Below, one piece after another: positions 54,727 through 64,000 of a stretch of DNA of 64,000 nt (positions are counted from its first letter, which is position 1; every line of letters starts with the position of its first letter). The translations under genes and the position numbers were made by a program. Below the pieces are notes generated by a model. That model had not been told where the DNA came from and searched no databases. It saw only the letters and a list, made by a program, of their open reading frames with translations. This DNA is from Ischnura elegans (taxonomy: Eukaryota; Arthropoda; Insecta; Odonata; Coenagrionidae): assembly GCF_921293095.1 (NCBI RefSeq), contig NC_060258.1:8508607-8572606 (forward strand), read 5' to 3'.

Positions 54727-55323
54727 CTCTGATACGGGCAACATATTTTTCTGATGTAATCGGGCAAGGTGAGTTCAATGGACTCTTTTAACTTTTGCTT
54801 TTAATTTAAACTATAAAACAGTGAAAAATTATACTTTTCACGTCAATTTGTACATATTGTGCTCTATAGAATCATTTAACATAAAATTGATTATTTTCTG
54901 TTTAACAAAAGTTTTACAGTACTTATTAATTTCATACATAGTCAAACAGCGAGTACAGCGGACTCTTTTTACTAATTCTTTCTGTTTTCACAACATAAAA
55001 CACCAAATATTTATTGTTACATGTACATAGTGATAATTTTACATGATTTTGACAATTCAAACCAAATATTTGTAAAATGCACATTACTTTTTACGTGTCG
55101 TGCACACAGACTTACCTTGCCTCAATTTGTGGGAATTCAGGGGAAAAAATTATTTTTTAAGTTACTTTAATTCCGAAAGACGTTTGAATTACTCTAATTT
55201 ATAGGAAATATACAATTAGAAGAAGCAAAAAATTTACAACATGCTGACATTTCAAAAACATAAAAAAATTCTCAAAAATGTGATGCGATGAGTCCAAGAG
55301 ACTCACCTTGCATTGTATTAGGG
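54727..55323 (-). mobile_element. piggyBac-like MITE family Q, copy 2 (597 bp)
   Basis: TTAA at 54723-54726 and 55324-55327; reversed relative to copy 1. The empty site GCATCGCACTTAAATTTTTG is present at 56776-56795. Confidence 0.85.
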
Positions 55324-55630
55324 TTAAAGTTTAGAAATTTTGGTATTTTTGGGTGTTTTTCGGACATTAGTGAAGATAATGTCACTCTCGGATTATTCTA
55401 TCACTCTTTTGTCTTCTGTGATGACTCGTTCAGCATTTTCACTGTATCATCTCAAATATCTTTCATTTCTTCCCTTTGGTTCACGAGATATCGCACCGAG
55501 AGCGCCACACACCCCAGTCAGACACTTTGGGTGGAACGCGGGTTGCATACTCTCAATTTTTGTTGATCATTCTCACTCGTCGTGAAAGCATAAAATTCTT
55601 TAGATAAACTTTAAATTCCCTCAATATAAC

Positions 55631-56474
55631 TTATTACGGAGGCTTCATCGGTGAGTTGATTGGTGATGGTTTTCTGGGTTTATTGATTCATGTTTGTTGG
55701 AAAATTCATGGTTCATTTCATGTTGTTGATTCATGTTTTTGCGGACGACAGTTTCGGGCGCGTTCCAGCTCCCGTCTTCGGGTCCAAATGATTTGCTGAT
55801 CTGTGATCCTTATTTATTTATATCTAGTCAGGAGGCTGTTGATTTGAATTCCATTGTTGAAAAAGCCGTTTGAAAGATGAGGATGAAGGATAGCCGTCTT
55901 CCCTATTGAAGTTCTTTTGGTGACTTGCTATTTCAATCGCCTCCCTTATCAACCTAGGGAAATATTTATTTTCCCTGGCGATGATTTTCGATTCCTTGAA
56001 AAGTATGACGTGCCCGGGTTCCGACCATGAATACACTCTGCAACCACAGACAGACGATAATTTTTCTTTTCGGTTGCCTTTAGATGTACAGACGATAATT
56101 TTTCTTTTCGGTTGCCTTTAGATGTTCTTTTATTCTGCATTTGAGTGATCTAGATGTTTGCCCGATGTATGATAAATCACAGGAACACGCTACTTCATAC
56201 ACTCCTTCATAGATATCTGATGGATGACGATCTTTTTCACTCCGGAGGAGGTCTGAGGTCTTCTTCAAGCTATTAAATCACGTCAGAACATCATGTTTGG
56301 CGAGAACTCTAGCAATTCTTTCCGACGTTCCAGCCACGTATGGCAAGAGAGCATGTGCCTTTGCCTTTTGCTGGTCTTCCATTGCAGTGTCCAAGGCCAC
56401 ATCTCTTTTCTCCTCTTCCTTACGCGCGATTTTTCAAATCAGTACCCGATCGTAGCCATTTTCTTGGAGCGTGG
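55631..56474 (-). pseudogene. 5'-truncated Penelope-like element, GIY-YIG domain
   Basis: Flanked by TTCCCTCAATATAAC (55616-55630) and TTTCCTCAATATAAC (56475-56489), a 15-bp target duplication with one change. Minus-strand frames give SDIYEGVYEVACSCDLSYIG QTSRSLKCRIKEHLKATEKK, a GIY-YIG domain with both Tyr-containing motifs, Cys pair and R...E-H. C-terminal block LIREAIEIASHQKNFNREDG is at 55905-55960. A 37-bp tandem duplication (CAGACGATAATTTTTCTTTT... twice, 56050-56125) and frameshifts inactivate it. Same family as 41916-42409. Confidence 0.8.
55751..55781 (-). ncRNA. Hammerhead-like motif downstream of the Penelope frame
   Basis: Minus strand: CCGAAGA, C, stem GGG / CCC with a long loop, GAAAC. 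One core change (U4 to C). It lies 3' of the coding frame as in the other elements. Confidence 0.3.
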
Positions 56475-57346
56475 TTTCCTCAATATAACCTTGAATGGAT
56501 ATTTATCACTGTTTATTACCAAAACGGGCTTAGTAGCAGAGGTTTATTCTCCATATCTAAATCTTATAAGGGCTGGTACATTGTACCAGCTTTTATTTTC
56601 GTGGTTTTAAAGCTTATACTGCGTATCCTTGAGGATATAACAGTATGTACCAGTAGAGTGGTCCTTATAATAAAGTTTTCGAATTTCTTTTGGGACGCCC
56701 CACAGTTTTGTTCCATTTGGCGAGAAAATAAACCATGACAATTATTTTTGCAATCGAATGCCGGGAAAACGTGCCGCATCGCACTTAAATTTTTGAAATT
56801 TTGGTATTTTCGGGTTTTTTTCGGTCATAACTGAAGATGATGTCACTCTCGGATTATTCTATCACTTTTTTGTCTCCTACAACGACTCGTTAGACATCTG
56901 CAGAGTATCACCTCAAATATCTTTCATTTCGCCCCTTTGGTTCCTGAGATATCGCACCGAGAGCGCCACTCCAGTCAGACACTTTGGGTGGCACGCTTGT
57001 TGCATACTCTCAATTTTTGTTGATCATTCTCACTTGTCGTGAAAGCATAAAATCTTTAGATAAACTTTAAACTTTGTCAATATAAACTTGAGTGCTATAT
57101 TTATCACTATTTTTTGCCAAAGTGGGCTTGTGTTTTATGCTTAAAAAAAGTGTTTTATTCCCCATATCTAATTCTTATATCTAGGTGCATCTATCTAAAT
57201 TCACCCTGAATGCTCGCATAATCTTTAACGTATGGGCCCGAGCACTGATGATAAATAATATTCGATTTCGAGAAATTTCAAATCTGAGTCCCTGATGTAA
57301 GTCGACAACCATTCTACATACGACATACAAATTATACAAATACGAC

Positions 57347-57648
57347 AAATTTTCAAGTGCGCGAAAAGGCGACGGCTAAGTATGAACGCTGGGAAAACCC
57401 TGTGTGATGTCGTTCTGGTTCCCGCTGTTGCCGTGTGAGGAGACTTTGGCGCGAGGCATTGAGCGCTGATACAAAGCAGGCTGCTAGCAGGTAGCAGAGT
57501 GCCCTGCTAGCAGGTAGCACTTGGCTTAAATAAGGATTATGAAGGCCCTATCAAAGGAAGGAAACTTTCCGACCTTAGGCAATTTTAATTGGTGATTATT
57601 AAGAGATGTTTCCCTGAGCTCTGTGCCTCATGCATTCATTGGTAATGG
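57347..57648 (+). mobile_element. Repeat A, internal fragment
   Basis: TTTTCAAGTGCGCGAAAAGG through CTCATGCATTCATTGGTAAT; includes GGCTGCTAGCAGGTAGCAGA. Both ends missing. Confidence 0.8.
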
Positions 57649-57767
57649 GCATATTTGATGTTTCATTTCTTCCCATTGGTTCCCAGGGTATCTATTGATG
57701 TTTTGTACAACCTAGAAAAACAGATTTTTAACGAGGTATCAGTAATTAGCCTACGTATTTAATGTTA

Positions 57768-58293
57768 GAACGTAGGTTTCCGCGGCGATGGTTTGATATC
57801 TGCATGTCTTCATGGTTTCCTTCCGCATCAGCTTGTTTGTGGACAACAGTTTTGCTGGCTATCCTGCCAGTGTCTTCAGGTCGAAGGTGTCGGCTGTCGG
57901 TTTCTGCCTCGCTTATATCTGCCATCGCCGAACATGTATGGTCGGAAACTGGCCACGACATCAAATTTGAGGAAAAGAAACTTCTAGTTAAGGAGTGCCG
58001 ATACTTCCCTAGACAAATCAGGGAAGCAATAGGAATTCAAAAAAAAACACCATTGAATTTCAATAGAGAAGATGGATACTTCCTTCACAGCGCGTGGAAG
58101 AGAGTGATCAAAGAGAGAGCCAATCAGAGAGGAGCGCCCAGTCAGACAGCCAATCACAGTGCAGCTCCCATCCAGCCTACGGGATATAAGCGAGGCAGAA
58201 ACCAACAGCCGACACCTTCGACCTGAAGACGCTGGCAGGACAGCCAGCGAAACTTGTCCACAAACAAGCTGACGCAGAAGAAAACCCTGAAGA
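57768..58293 (+). mobile_element. Short Penelope-like element with inverted ends, 16-bp target duplication
   Basis: TACGTATTTAATGTTA flanks the unit at 57752-57767 and 58294-58309. About 110 bp at the left (57800-57918) are an inverted copy of 58185-58290 (GCATCAGCTTGTTTGTGGAC vs GTCCACAAACAAGCTGACGC). Between them is only the C-terminal part of the protein: SETGHDIKFEEKKLL, FPRQIREAIGIQKKTPLNFN REDGYFL. A 526-bp unit of this plan is a heavily 5'-truncated Penelope insertion with an inverted start. Confidence 0.8.
58223..58253 (+). ncRNA. Hammerhead-ribozyme-like motif, strong stem II
   Basis: CTGAAGA, C, perfect 6-bp stem GCTGGC / GCCAGC with loop AGGACA, then GAAAC. The core is fully conserved (position 7 is variable in hammerheads). 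The inverted arm has the partner at 57848-57879 (minus), where GAAAC has become AAAAC. Confidence 0.5.
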
Positions 58294-58465
58294 TACGTAT
58301 TTAATGTTAAAAGAGATGAAAGAAAGTATGCATATTTTAATTTGTAAAATTAACGTATATTTTTTTAACAACTTATTATTTAAGCTTTCGTTAATAATGA
58401 TAATGAAATCGAGCTGCCGCATTTTTATTTGTTTAGTAATTAATCTCAAGAATTTTGACTTTCAG

Positions 58466-58583
58466 GTTCACAATGGCAATTCGCCCATGCGACCAGCTGA
58501 GCATCATTCTCCTGGCGTTCCTTGCGAGAGTGAAGAGCAGATCCCGAGACAGTATCTGGAGCGAAGGCTGGACGAGAGTATAG
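58466..58583 (+). CDS. ZAD protein, exon 5 (linker)
   Basis: Acceptor TTTTGACTTTCAG at 58465, donor ATAG|GTAATG at 58583; 39 codons plus one base, entering in phase 0 and leaving in phase 1. Peptide VHNGNSPMRPAEHHSPGVPC ESEEQIPRQYLERRLDESI. Polar and probably disordered. Reading through the donor meets TAG at once, so splicing is required. A 57-bp copy of its 3' part lies 666 bp downstream with a stop. Confidence 0.65.
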
Positions 58584-58599
58584 GTAATGTGTAGGCAAA

Positions 58600-59192
58600 C
58601 TCACCAATCGACAATGCTAATGGTGACTGTGAACAGTGGTGCAGGGTGGGGGGGTTTAGGGGGATAAAACCTCCCCCAGAGCTTTGAGAAATTTTTAAGT
58701 TTAACCCTTTCGAGACGGCGGAGTTTTCGTCTTGGCACGACTGCTGTACTGAGCCCCAAGAGACTCTTCTTTCTCGTGGTACGGAGCATTTTTGGAGACA
58801 TTCGTTGAGAAGGGTGTTATGGATAATAGGGTGGTTTCCTGTTATTTTTTTTATTGCCTAAATTAAAAGAGTACTTGGAGGTCAATCATTGTTTACGTTA
58901 ACAGAAATTTCACCAATTAAAAAATTAGTTATCATAGAAAACAGTTCTTGGTTTAATTTGCTGACTGGGTACATCTTGGTATTCCTCACAATGTCCAATG
59001 GAAATATGTTTTGTATGTAGTCTCACGTTCGATATATATCGAATCTGCTATTTCTTAAAATATATCGAATTGCTATAACATATAGGATTTTACATCCAAG
59101 GGCATAGTTGACCAGGAATTATGTAGTAACGGTCCACCAACTTTATCACTTAATCTGTTGGCATTGTTAACCCTTTCTGAACCACTGCATGC
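58600..59192 (+). repeat. Repeat U and repeat A left-end fragment
   Basis: AACAGTGGTGCAGGGTGGGG to AGACATTCGTTGAGAAGGG (58630-58825), joined to repeat A left end (58828-58872). 58873-59190 shows nothing recognisable. Confidence 0.65.
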
Positions 59193-59249
59193 AGAGTGGA
59201 GAACAGATCCCGAGTCAGTATTAGGAACGAAGGCTGGACGAGAGCATAG
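59193..59249 (+). pseudogene. Duplicated 3' part of ZAD exon 5
   Basis: AGATCCCGAG-type sequence (CAGATCCCGAGTCAGTATTA...GGCTGGACGAGAGCATAG) repeats 58527-58583 and keeps the GTAATG donor at 59250. In the exon frame it has TAG at 59222-59224, and no acceptor is duplicated, so it cannot replace the exon. The duplication continues through the intron start and repeat U. Confidence 0.75.
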
Positions 59250-59628
59250 GTAATGTGCAGGCAAACTCACCAATCGACAATGCTAATGCTGGTGACTGTG
59301 AACAGTGGCGCAGGGTGGGGGGGTTCAGAGGGATAAAACTCCCCCCAGAGCTCTGAGAAATTTTTAAGTTTAACCCTTTCGTGATGGTGGATTTTTCGTC
59401 CTAGCAAGATTGTTGTACTGAGCAGCAAGAGACTCATCTTTCTCGTGGTACGGAGCATTTTTTGCAAGACATTCGTTGAGAAGGGTGTTGTGGATAATAG
59501 GGTGGTTTAATATAATTTTTTTATTGCCTAAATCGAAAGATTATTACTCCTGGAGTGCGTATTTAATGCTTTTAGATTTTTATATGATGATTTGTATTTT
59601 TTGCGAACGAATGAAAAGTGAAAATTTG
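59250..59628 (+). repeat. Second copy of exon-5 intron start, repeat U and repeat A fragment
   Basis: GGCAAACTCACCAATCGACA matches 58594; repeat U at 59305-59495; repeat A left 130 bp at 59498-59628. Same order as 58584-58872, hence one segmental tandem duplication. Confidence 0.75.
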
Positions 59629-61862
59629 CTTTGGTGGTGCTGAAACATTTAATGAATTATTCATCATAAAACTACAAACGTTTCATTTCAACACGAGAAA
59701 ACCTTCATACCTTCAATGTTATGTCACAAATTAACACTGATCCAGCATATTTAGTCCTCGTCATATCAACACAAAGTTTTTTGAAATAACACACAAATGT
59801 TATCAAAATGCAAACGTTAACACTTCCAAATAGATAGCGTAAAGTATGCCACTCAAGTTCACAATCACAACACTTGACGCAATGATACCTTCTGTGACAT
59901 CCGCGCAATCTCAGTATTTTTCTCAACGAATGTATTTTAAGTAGCCCAAAATGTGATTTCAAGGGATAAAAATGTTTTCTAATTAAATAATTACCCAATT
60001 ATCGAACTTACGGCGAACAATGAGGCAAACGATGTAAATAAGCCGTGGCTGAAGATGAAGGTTAATTTGTTACAATACTAATAAAAATAATTTTGTCACT
60101 GCTAATCACAAGAATAAAATTATAATAAGCGTAGGTAAACAATTATGTAGCAGATGAAGTCCTCTTCAAGACAATTATACTTGAAAATTCCGATACATTG
60201 AGCACCAAATGTTGCCGATATTCTTCTATCAATGACCGTTGAATCCTTGAAATTGAAGGTTTTTTTACTTGGGCTAGAAAAAAATCCGATGGTAAATACA
60301 GCAAAATCTCCTAATACAAGCCACATCGCACCAACGGGAGTAATAAATAGTGTTTGCAGGGTAATTAAACATTGTAAATATCTCACAAAGTGATCAACTC
60401 TTTTTAACTTCTTCGCGGGCTGCCGAGTATCATATGGCGTTTTCGGAGCCTCATTTGTTTTATGCAAAGAAACTAGAAATATGATAGGTCGTGGTGCCTA
60501 GCCTCACGTGTGGGTGCCACTTTCGTACCGACAAAAGCATTATGTCACGAAGTTGTCGGTAGCGGCGTTTTGTGAATAGCATTTCTATCGGTGCAACCGA
60601 CGATCGTCGGTATCCATGTGCAGAATTCCGCCCCAGAAACGGCGAACGATCAGTGCGGGAACGATAGATCAGGGTTCCACTGAATAACTTTTCTTTTGAA
60701 AGCGGCACTGTAATGACTTCTTTTCTCTGCCATCGTAATACTCTGAAAGGCAGGGAATCACAACTGAATCGATCTCTCTACACAGAGGCAAATTATGTTG
60801 CCTTCTTACCCTTGCTCTGAGAAAAATGCAACGACTTTGTAGCAGTTTATTCCGTGATGGCGTTGAGGCTTTAACGTTACAATTTAGGTAAATTGTAACC
60901 AATCACACGAACATTTTGTGAGATGATCGAGCTTTAACTTGAATGGAGCCGAACCCAGGGTAAAGCAGGCAATCTCGCAGACACGGCAGAAGTGCACCCG
61001 GCGACTGATTGACATGCGCCGAATCTTTGCCTGCTGCATTAAAATGGAAAATGATTTTTTTTACTTAAACACAAAATTAAATATGCTAAATTACTGTTAA
61101 GCTATTTTTGACGTTGACTTTTCGTTGTATAGCTAGCAGGTGGCAAACTCGGGTGTCCATAATTTTTCCGACGTAAATTATGCAACCCGATTGACGTCGA
61201 GAATTTTGCATCCGATTGTAAGACGAACCCTCTTTTCTGCAGGAGTTAGGAGGGAAAAAAAACCTTGTCTTAGATTCGTGCAAATACGGTACCCTATTGC
61301 ACATTCTCAGTCACACACACACGACATAGCAGTAGTAACTTATGTCTGAATCACCCCTGGGCATAGGGTGTTTCATGGAAAGCCAAGTCCCACGCCAAGA
61401 CCCTCGTTTTAACCCTTTCGAGACGGCTGAGTTTTCGTCTTGGCGTGACTGCTGTACTGAGCCCCAAGAGACTCTTCTTTCTCGTGGTACGGAGCAATTT
61501 TGGAGACATACACATCAGCTCCAATCTTTTTCGACCCCTCCCAGCGAGGACTCCGCATTATCTCGGACTCCGAGAGTAGTTGTGCTCCCTCCTTTCCGGG
61601 TTTACGACCATACCTGCGGCATTGGTTCGCGGTCAACTTACAGATTGCTTGTATGTATTTGACACATGGATAATTGTTGCTTGCACGTAAATTACAGACT
61701 TTGAATTGAATTCCTCATTTTTATCTGAGCATTTTCAAATTTTAAACGAAGTTCTAAGGTCAATTTTAACACATTTAATGCAGCAACAATTTCCATATTG
61801 ATGTTTATACAGAACTCGAGATATAAGTTAATATTTATTGCAGAATTTCATTTAAAAATTGT
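59629..61862. other. Intronic or intergenic sequence, mostly featureless
   Basis: Minus frames at 59705-59998 and 60120-60467 are discussed separately. A partial repeat U (TTTAACCCTTTCGAGACGGC ... GGAGCAATTTTGGAGACA) is at 61410-61508. Otherwise nothing recognised. Confidence 0.35.
60120..60467 (-). CDS. Doubtful 115-codon frame with one hydrophobic stretch
   Basis: ATG at 60467, stop at 60120. Residues 37-64 (LQTLFITPVGAMWLVLGDFA VFTIGFF) could be one or two membrane segments. No homologue or motif is recognised, no splice sites are obvious, and there is no repeat similarity. It may be an exon of an unrelated gene on the minus strand or chance; I lean to chance. Confidence 0.15.
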   Translation of the reverse strand: MHKTNEAPKTPYDTRQPAKKLKRVDHFVRYLQCLITLQTLFITPVGAMWLVLGDFAVFTIGFFSSPSKKTFNFKDSTVIDRRISATFGAQCIGIFKYNCLEEDFICYIIVYLRLL

Positions 61863-62088
61863 GAACATTGCTCAAAAGACAAAGAATTCAATTCTTAGTG
61901 TATGTTTCTTGAGAACAGAAGAAATATTTATTTCAAAAACTGAATGAACAATTGTATGACCGCGGTCCCGTACCGCTAAGAGGGGTAATAAAAGACAAGG
62001 GGTCTGGGTTCCTGATCCTGGATTTCGAGGGTAAAGCCTAAACCCCGCAGTGTTGGGTCCCTAAACAAAGACGTCGTACGCCCGCTCG
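61863..62088 (+). repeat. Dispersed repeat, second copy (see 48710-48928)
   Basis: Same order of blocks as 48710-48928, ending GACGTCGTACGCCCGCTCGG, then a poly-G tract. Confidence 0.7.
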
Positions 62089-62107
62089 GGGGGGGGGGGG
62101 GGGGGGG
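62089..62107 (+). repeat. Poly-G tract
   Basis: About 19 consecutive G. Possible assembly or sequencing uncertainty in length. Confidence 0.7.
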
Positions 62108-62124
62108 TCAAAATTTTTTAATAC

Positions 62125-63670
62125 CGTATAAGAGGCGCACAGGTGTAAAAGGCGCACCTCTATTTTGAGCATCGGAGCTAAAGAAAAAAAAACTTTTCGG
62201 CATTTTTTATCCTATCACGCGGTGTTGCAGACTTGACTTTCGACAGTCATCAAATTTTCCACTTTCAATACTAATAATTCACGTGGCATTTTTCAGCTAA
62301 ATTTACACGATATGTATGGCGCTCAGACATTAGTAGGTATTCACTTGTAGCCTTAACCTTATGATGCTTACAAGGGAAAGTCGGATCGGATACCTCAGAT
62401 CCAAATATCCATGAATAATGTCCTTCACCTTAATGTACTTCGGATCCAAATTTGTCGAAGAAATTGAATCTCAATCCAAAATTTTCAGTCATTGCTTTCG
62501 TGGATGCAACGTCCCATAAGAGGGAGTAGAAAGAGTTCCGATCCTCTCTTCGCATACGCCGTTGCACTACGATGTTTGTCCTACTCACGTGCAATTTTTA
62601 TTTTTAAAGCTCTCGTAGGAGTATTGCAATAGAATTTCAGCCGTTCAATCAAAACAGGACAGGCGCATAGCGTGAATCTTCCCAAGAGATTGGACAACAA
62701 TCGGGGGAATCTCAGCGCTGCTAGAAATAACCACGGCGTAGATTTCACAAAATACCCCTGGTTCTCCATCAGCCCATGCCTATGACGTTTTTTTTCCTTT
62801 CCGAGACCCTACGGACCACAATTCACTTGCCTCAAAGGAAAATATCAAGTTACGCGGGAACAATCGAAACTTGTTTCATCCCTTCCCTGTCTCACCAACT
62901 GACCTTGATGGATCTCCCAGTTTATGGAGGCCAAATGCTAGGTGAGTCACCTACTGAGCCCGAAGATATCTCGATAGCTTTCAATAATTGTATGACATGC
63001 ACGAGGTTCAAAACAAGGAAGAGATCTAACGCGAAACATGTCTGACAGAATTTAAGTTTTTTAAGCTCTAATTGATTGACACTAAGATTTATAGTTACAA
63101 CAAGGCTACTAATATTCAAAATAGTCCAAACAGCACAATTTTGGAAGAAACAAGCATAGCATGAGCGCATTCAAACAAGACAAGACGGACTGGAAACTTC
63201 AGGCAACTCAAACTGCGTATATCACATGCCTTCGCCCCTTCGCTTTGTAGACAATGACTTCCCATGCAAGATCGGACGTGTTCTTCCCTTTCTCCTTCGC
63301 CTTCAGCCTCATTGCGGAGGAAAGATGGAGGGAGCGAGCTCCTTCCCCTCTACCTCTTCTTTTCCATGTTCACATCCGAGGTACCTACCAACGTCACGGC
63401 ACGATGCTTAAGAGTAAGAAACGTAAACTGGAGCATTTCAAAAATACGTCATTAAGGAAGAAACTCCCCTGCCTCCAGCTTGTTTCTGACCTTGGTTTTT
63501 AGATGACTGACTCACGCAGAAAACCAAGGCCACTCAGTTCCTCTTGGGATAGCGACTAGGGAAAGGGAGGAGGGGAAGATAAAAATGTTTGTGTAAGAGG
63601 CGCACCTCCATTTTCAGCTGCAATTTATGGGAAAATAAATGCCCCTCTTACACGTGCTTATATGGTATTT
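62125..63670. mobile_element. TIR element, about 1.55 kb, unclassified DNA transposon
   Basis: Left TTAATACCGTATAAGAGGCG and right CACGTGCTTATATGGTATTTA are inverted ends; GAGGCGCACCTCTATTTT (62151) and GAGGCGCACCTCCATTTT (63598) occur inside each. No transposase recognised. It may instead be two separate MITE ends bracketing host DNA; candidate exon 6 lies between them. Confidence 0.5.
62773..62941 (+). CDS. Candidate exon 6 of the ZAD gene
   Basis: Acceptor CCCCTGGTTCTCCATCAG at 62772 and donor GCTAG|GTGAGT at 62941. Exon 5 leaves one base; adding the first two bases here gives a frame open for the whole 169 nt: AHAYDVFFPFRDPTDHNSLA, then SKENIKLRGNNRNLFHPFPV and SPTDLDGSPSLWRPNA. Leaves in phase 2. 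Composition (Asn, Ser, Pro, Asp) suits a linker. It lies inside an apparent TIR element, which argues against or implies exonisation. No zinc finger. Confidence 0.35.
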
Positions 63671-64000
63671 AGTGTATTTTTGAGTTTTTCAGGCAATCTA
63701 GAGACCCCTAATACACAAAACAATCACTAACATTAAAGCACTATCAATCACTAACTCGATTTACTCAACTACAACTAGGCCTATTTACATAAAAACAATT
63801 TACGCATAATAAGTCAACTGGTCACCAAAACAAGGTATTATAAGGCACTGCAACACCAAGATTATGCGGCCGCCGGCGACGTCAACTCACTATACACGTG
63901 ATCGCTCTGCGCATGCTCGGACGGTGTCCCAAGACTTCCTAAAGCACAAGCTGAGACGCGTCATAGCACCAGCAGCCCCCACCACTACCACTCTTCATAT
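63671..64000. other. Window end, nothing recognised
   Basis: GC-richer in the last 140 bases (GCGGCCGCCGGCGACGTCAA). No coding frame or repeat identified. Confidence 0.4.

Larger units (their letters stand above)
54595..57190 (+). repeat. Repeat R, two tandem copies, the first invaded twice
   Basis: R copy 1 (54595-54722, 55328-55630, 56475-56650) and copy 2 (56680-57190) share TGTCACTCTCGGATTATTCT, ATATCGCACCGAGAGCGCCA and TCTCAATTTTTGTTGATCAT. Copy 1 carries a piggyBac MITE (54727-55323) and a Penelope-like element (55631-56474); copy 2 shows the empty sites for both. Confidence 0.75.
8110..62941 (+). other. Gene span: ZAD zinc-finger-associated-domain gene, 5 to 6 exons, 3' end outside the window
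   Basis: Exons on one strand at 8110-8241, 16597-16734, 31119-31262, 47180-47368, 58466-58583, with a candidate at 62773-62941. Each is bounded by a polypyrimidine-AG acceptor and a GT donor, and the four internal junctions all fall in phase 0. Joined lengths are 44, 46, 48, 63 and 39 codons plus one base. ZAD proteins are insect-expanded transcription regulators that dimerise through the ZAD and bind DNA by C-terminal C2H2 fingers; no finger is present here, so they must lie beyond 64000 if the gene is complete. Introns are filled almost end to end with transposons. Confidence 0.7.

Noticed and set aside
59705-59998. 97-codon minus frame rich in Cys and His
   Set aside because: Cys/His spacing does not fit C2H2, ZAD or other zinc folds, and no splice sites support it.
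61230-61270. Possible acceptor TCTTTTCTGCAG followed by a short frame, as an exon of the ZAD gene
   Set aside because: It runs into a stop quickly in the phase required by exon 5 and has no donor.
63226-63502. Three overlapping plus frames near the end of the window
   Set aside because: Overlapping frames in C/T-rich sequence inside a TIR element; no motif or splice support.
1-64000. CRISPR-like arrays, tRNA/rRNA genes, bacterial operons
   Set aside because: No regularly spaced short direct repeats with unique spacers, no cloverleaf or rRNA sequence, and gene structure is eukaryotic.

Overview
The window looks like arthropod, most probably insect, nuclear DNA from a large, transposon-rich genome; the order is not resolved. 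Evidence for this: a ZAD-type zinc-finger gene (a family expanded in insects) split by consensus GT-AG introns of about 8 to 16 kb; one compact intronless-looking gene on the other strand; and a dense, nested set of eukaryotic transposons (pogo/Tigger-like, hAT, piggyBac-like, PIF/Harbinger-like, LINE 3' ends, Penelope-like elements). I see no bacterial operon, CRISPR array, tRNA or rRNA gene.

Host genes. (1) Minus strand 1288-2364: a 358-residue acidic, coiled-coil-containing protein of unknown function. (2) Plus strand 8110 to at least 58583, probably to 62941 and beyond the window: a ZAD protein. Exon 1 (8110-8241) and exon 2 (16597-16734) together encode a complete ZAD with the C-x2-C ... 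C-x2-C pattern. Exons 3 (31119-31262), 4 (47180-47368) and 5 (58466-58583) encode an acidic, Ser/Pro/Gly-rich linker. Introns 1 to 4 are all phase 0. A sixth candidate exon (62773-62941) is open in exactly the phase exon 5 demands. No C2H2 finger lies inside the window, so the DNA-binding part should lie to the right.

Layout. 0-2.4 kb: orphan gene. 2.4-8.1 kb: Penelope/GIY-YIG debris, two copies of repeat A, a LINE 3' end. 8.2-16.6 kb (intron 1): hAT MITE, LINE split by a Tigger-like MITE that is itself split by a piggyBac MITE, Harbinger MITE, a Penelope-like element with inverted ends, a long hairpin. 16.7-31.1 kb (intron 2): piggyBac and pogo MITEs, LINEs, a tandem duplication, and a hAT MITE carrying a Penelope-like RT/GIY-YIG element. 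31.3-47.2 kb (intron 3): pogo elements, large inverted repeats, a 2.3-kb hAT, a three-level nest at 39-42.4 kb, tandem LINE tails, a piggyBac hairpin. 47.4-58.5 kb (intron 4): two hAT types, a pogo MITE, a palindromic element, LINE and Penelope fragments. 58.6-64 kb: partial duplication of exon 5, MITE debris, candidate exon 6 inside a TIR element.

The most unusual theme is a recurrent RNA-like signature. Elements with Penelope-type structure (inverted terminal copies, target duplications of variable length) repeatedly carry a hammerhead-ribozyme-like core (CTGANGA, one unpaired base, stem II, GAAAC) near their ends, including a 427-bp insertion with no protein and a long near-perfect hairpin with the core in both arms. 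A second theme is repeat A, an unclassified element of about 665 bp with roughly sixteen copies or fragments here; its better copies carry an overlapping TGACGTCA/CACGTG site. Target-site duplications and 'empty' paralogous sites inside the window allow the order of many insertions to be read directly.
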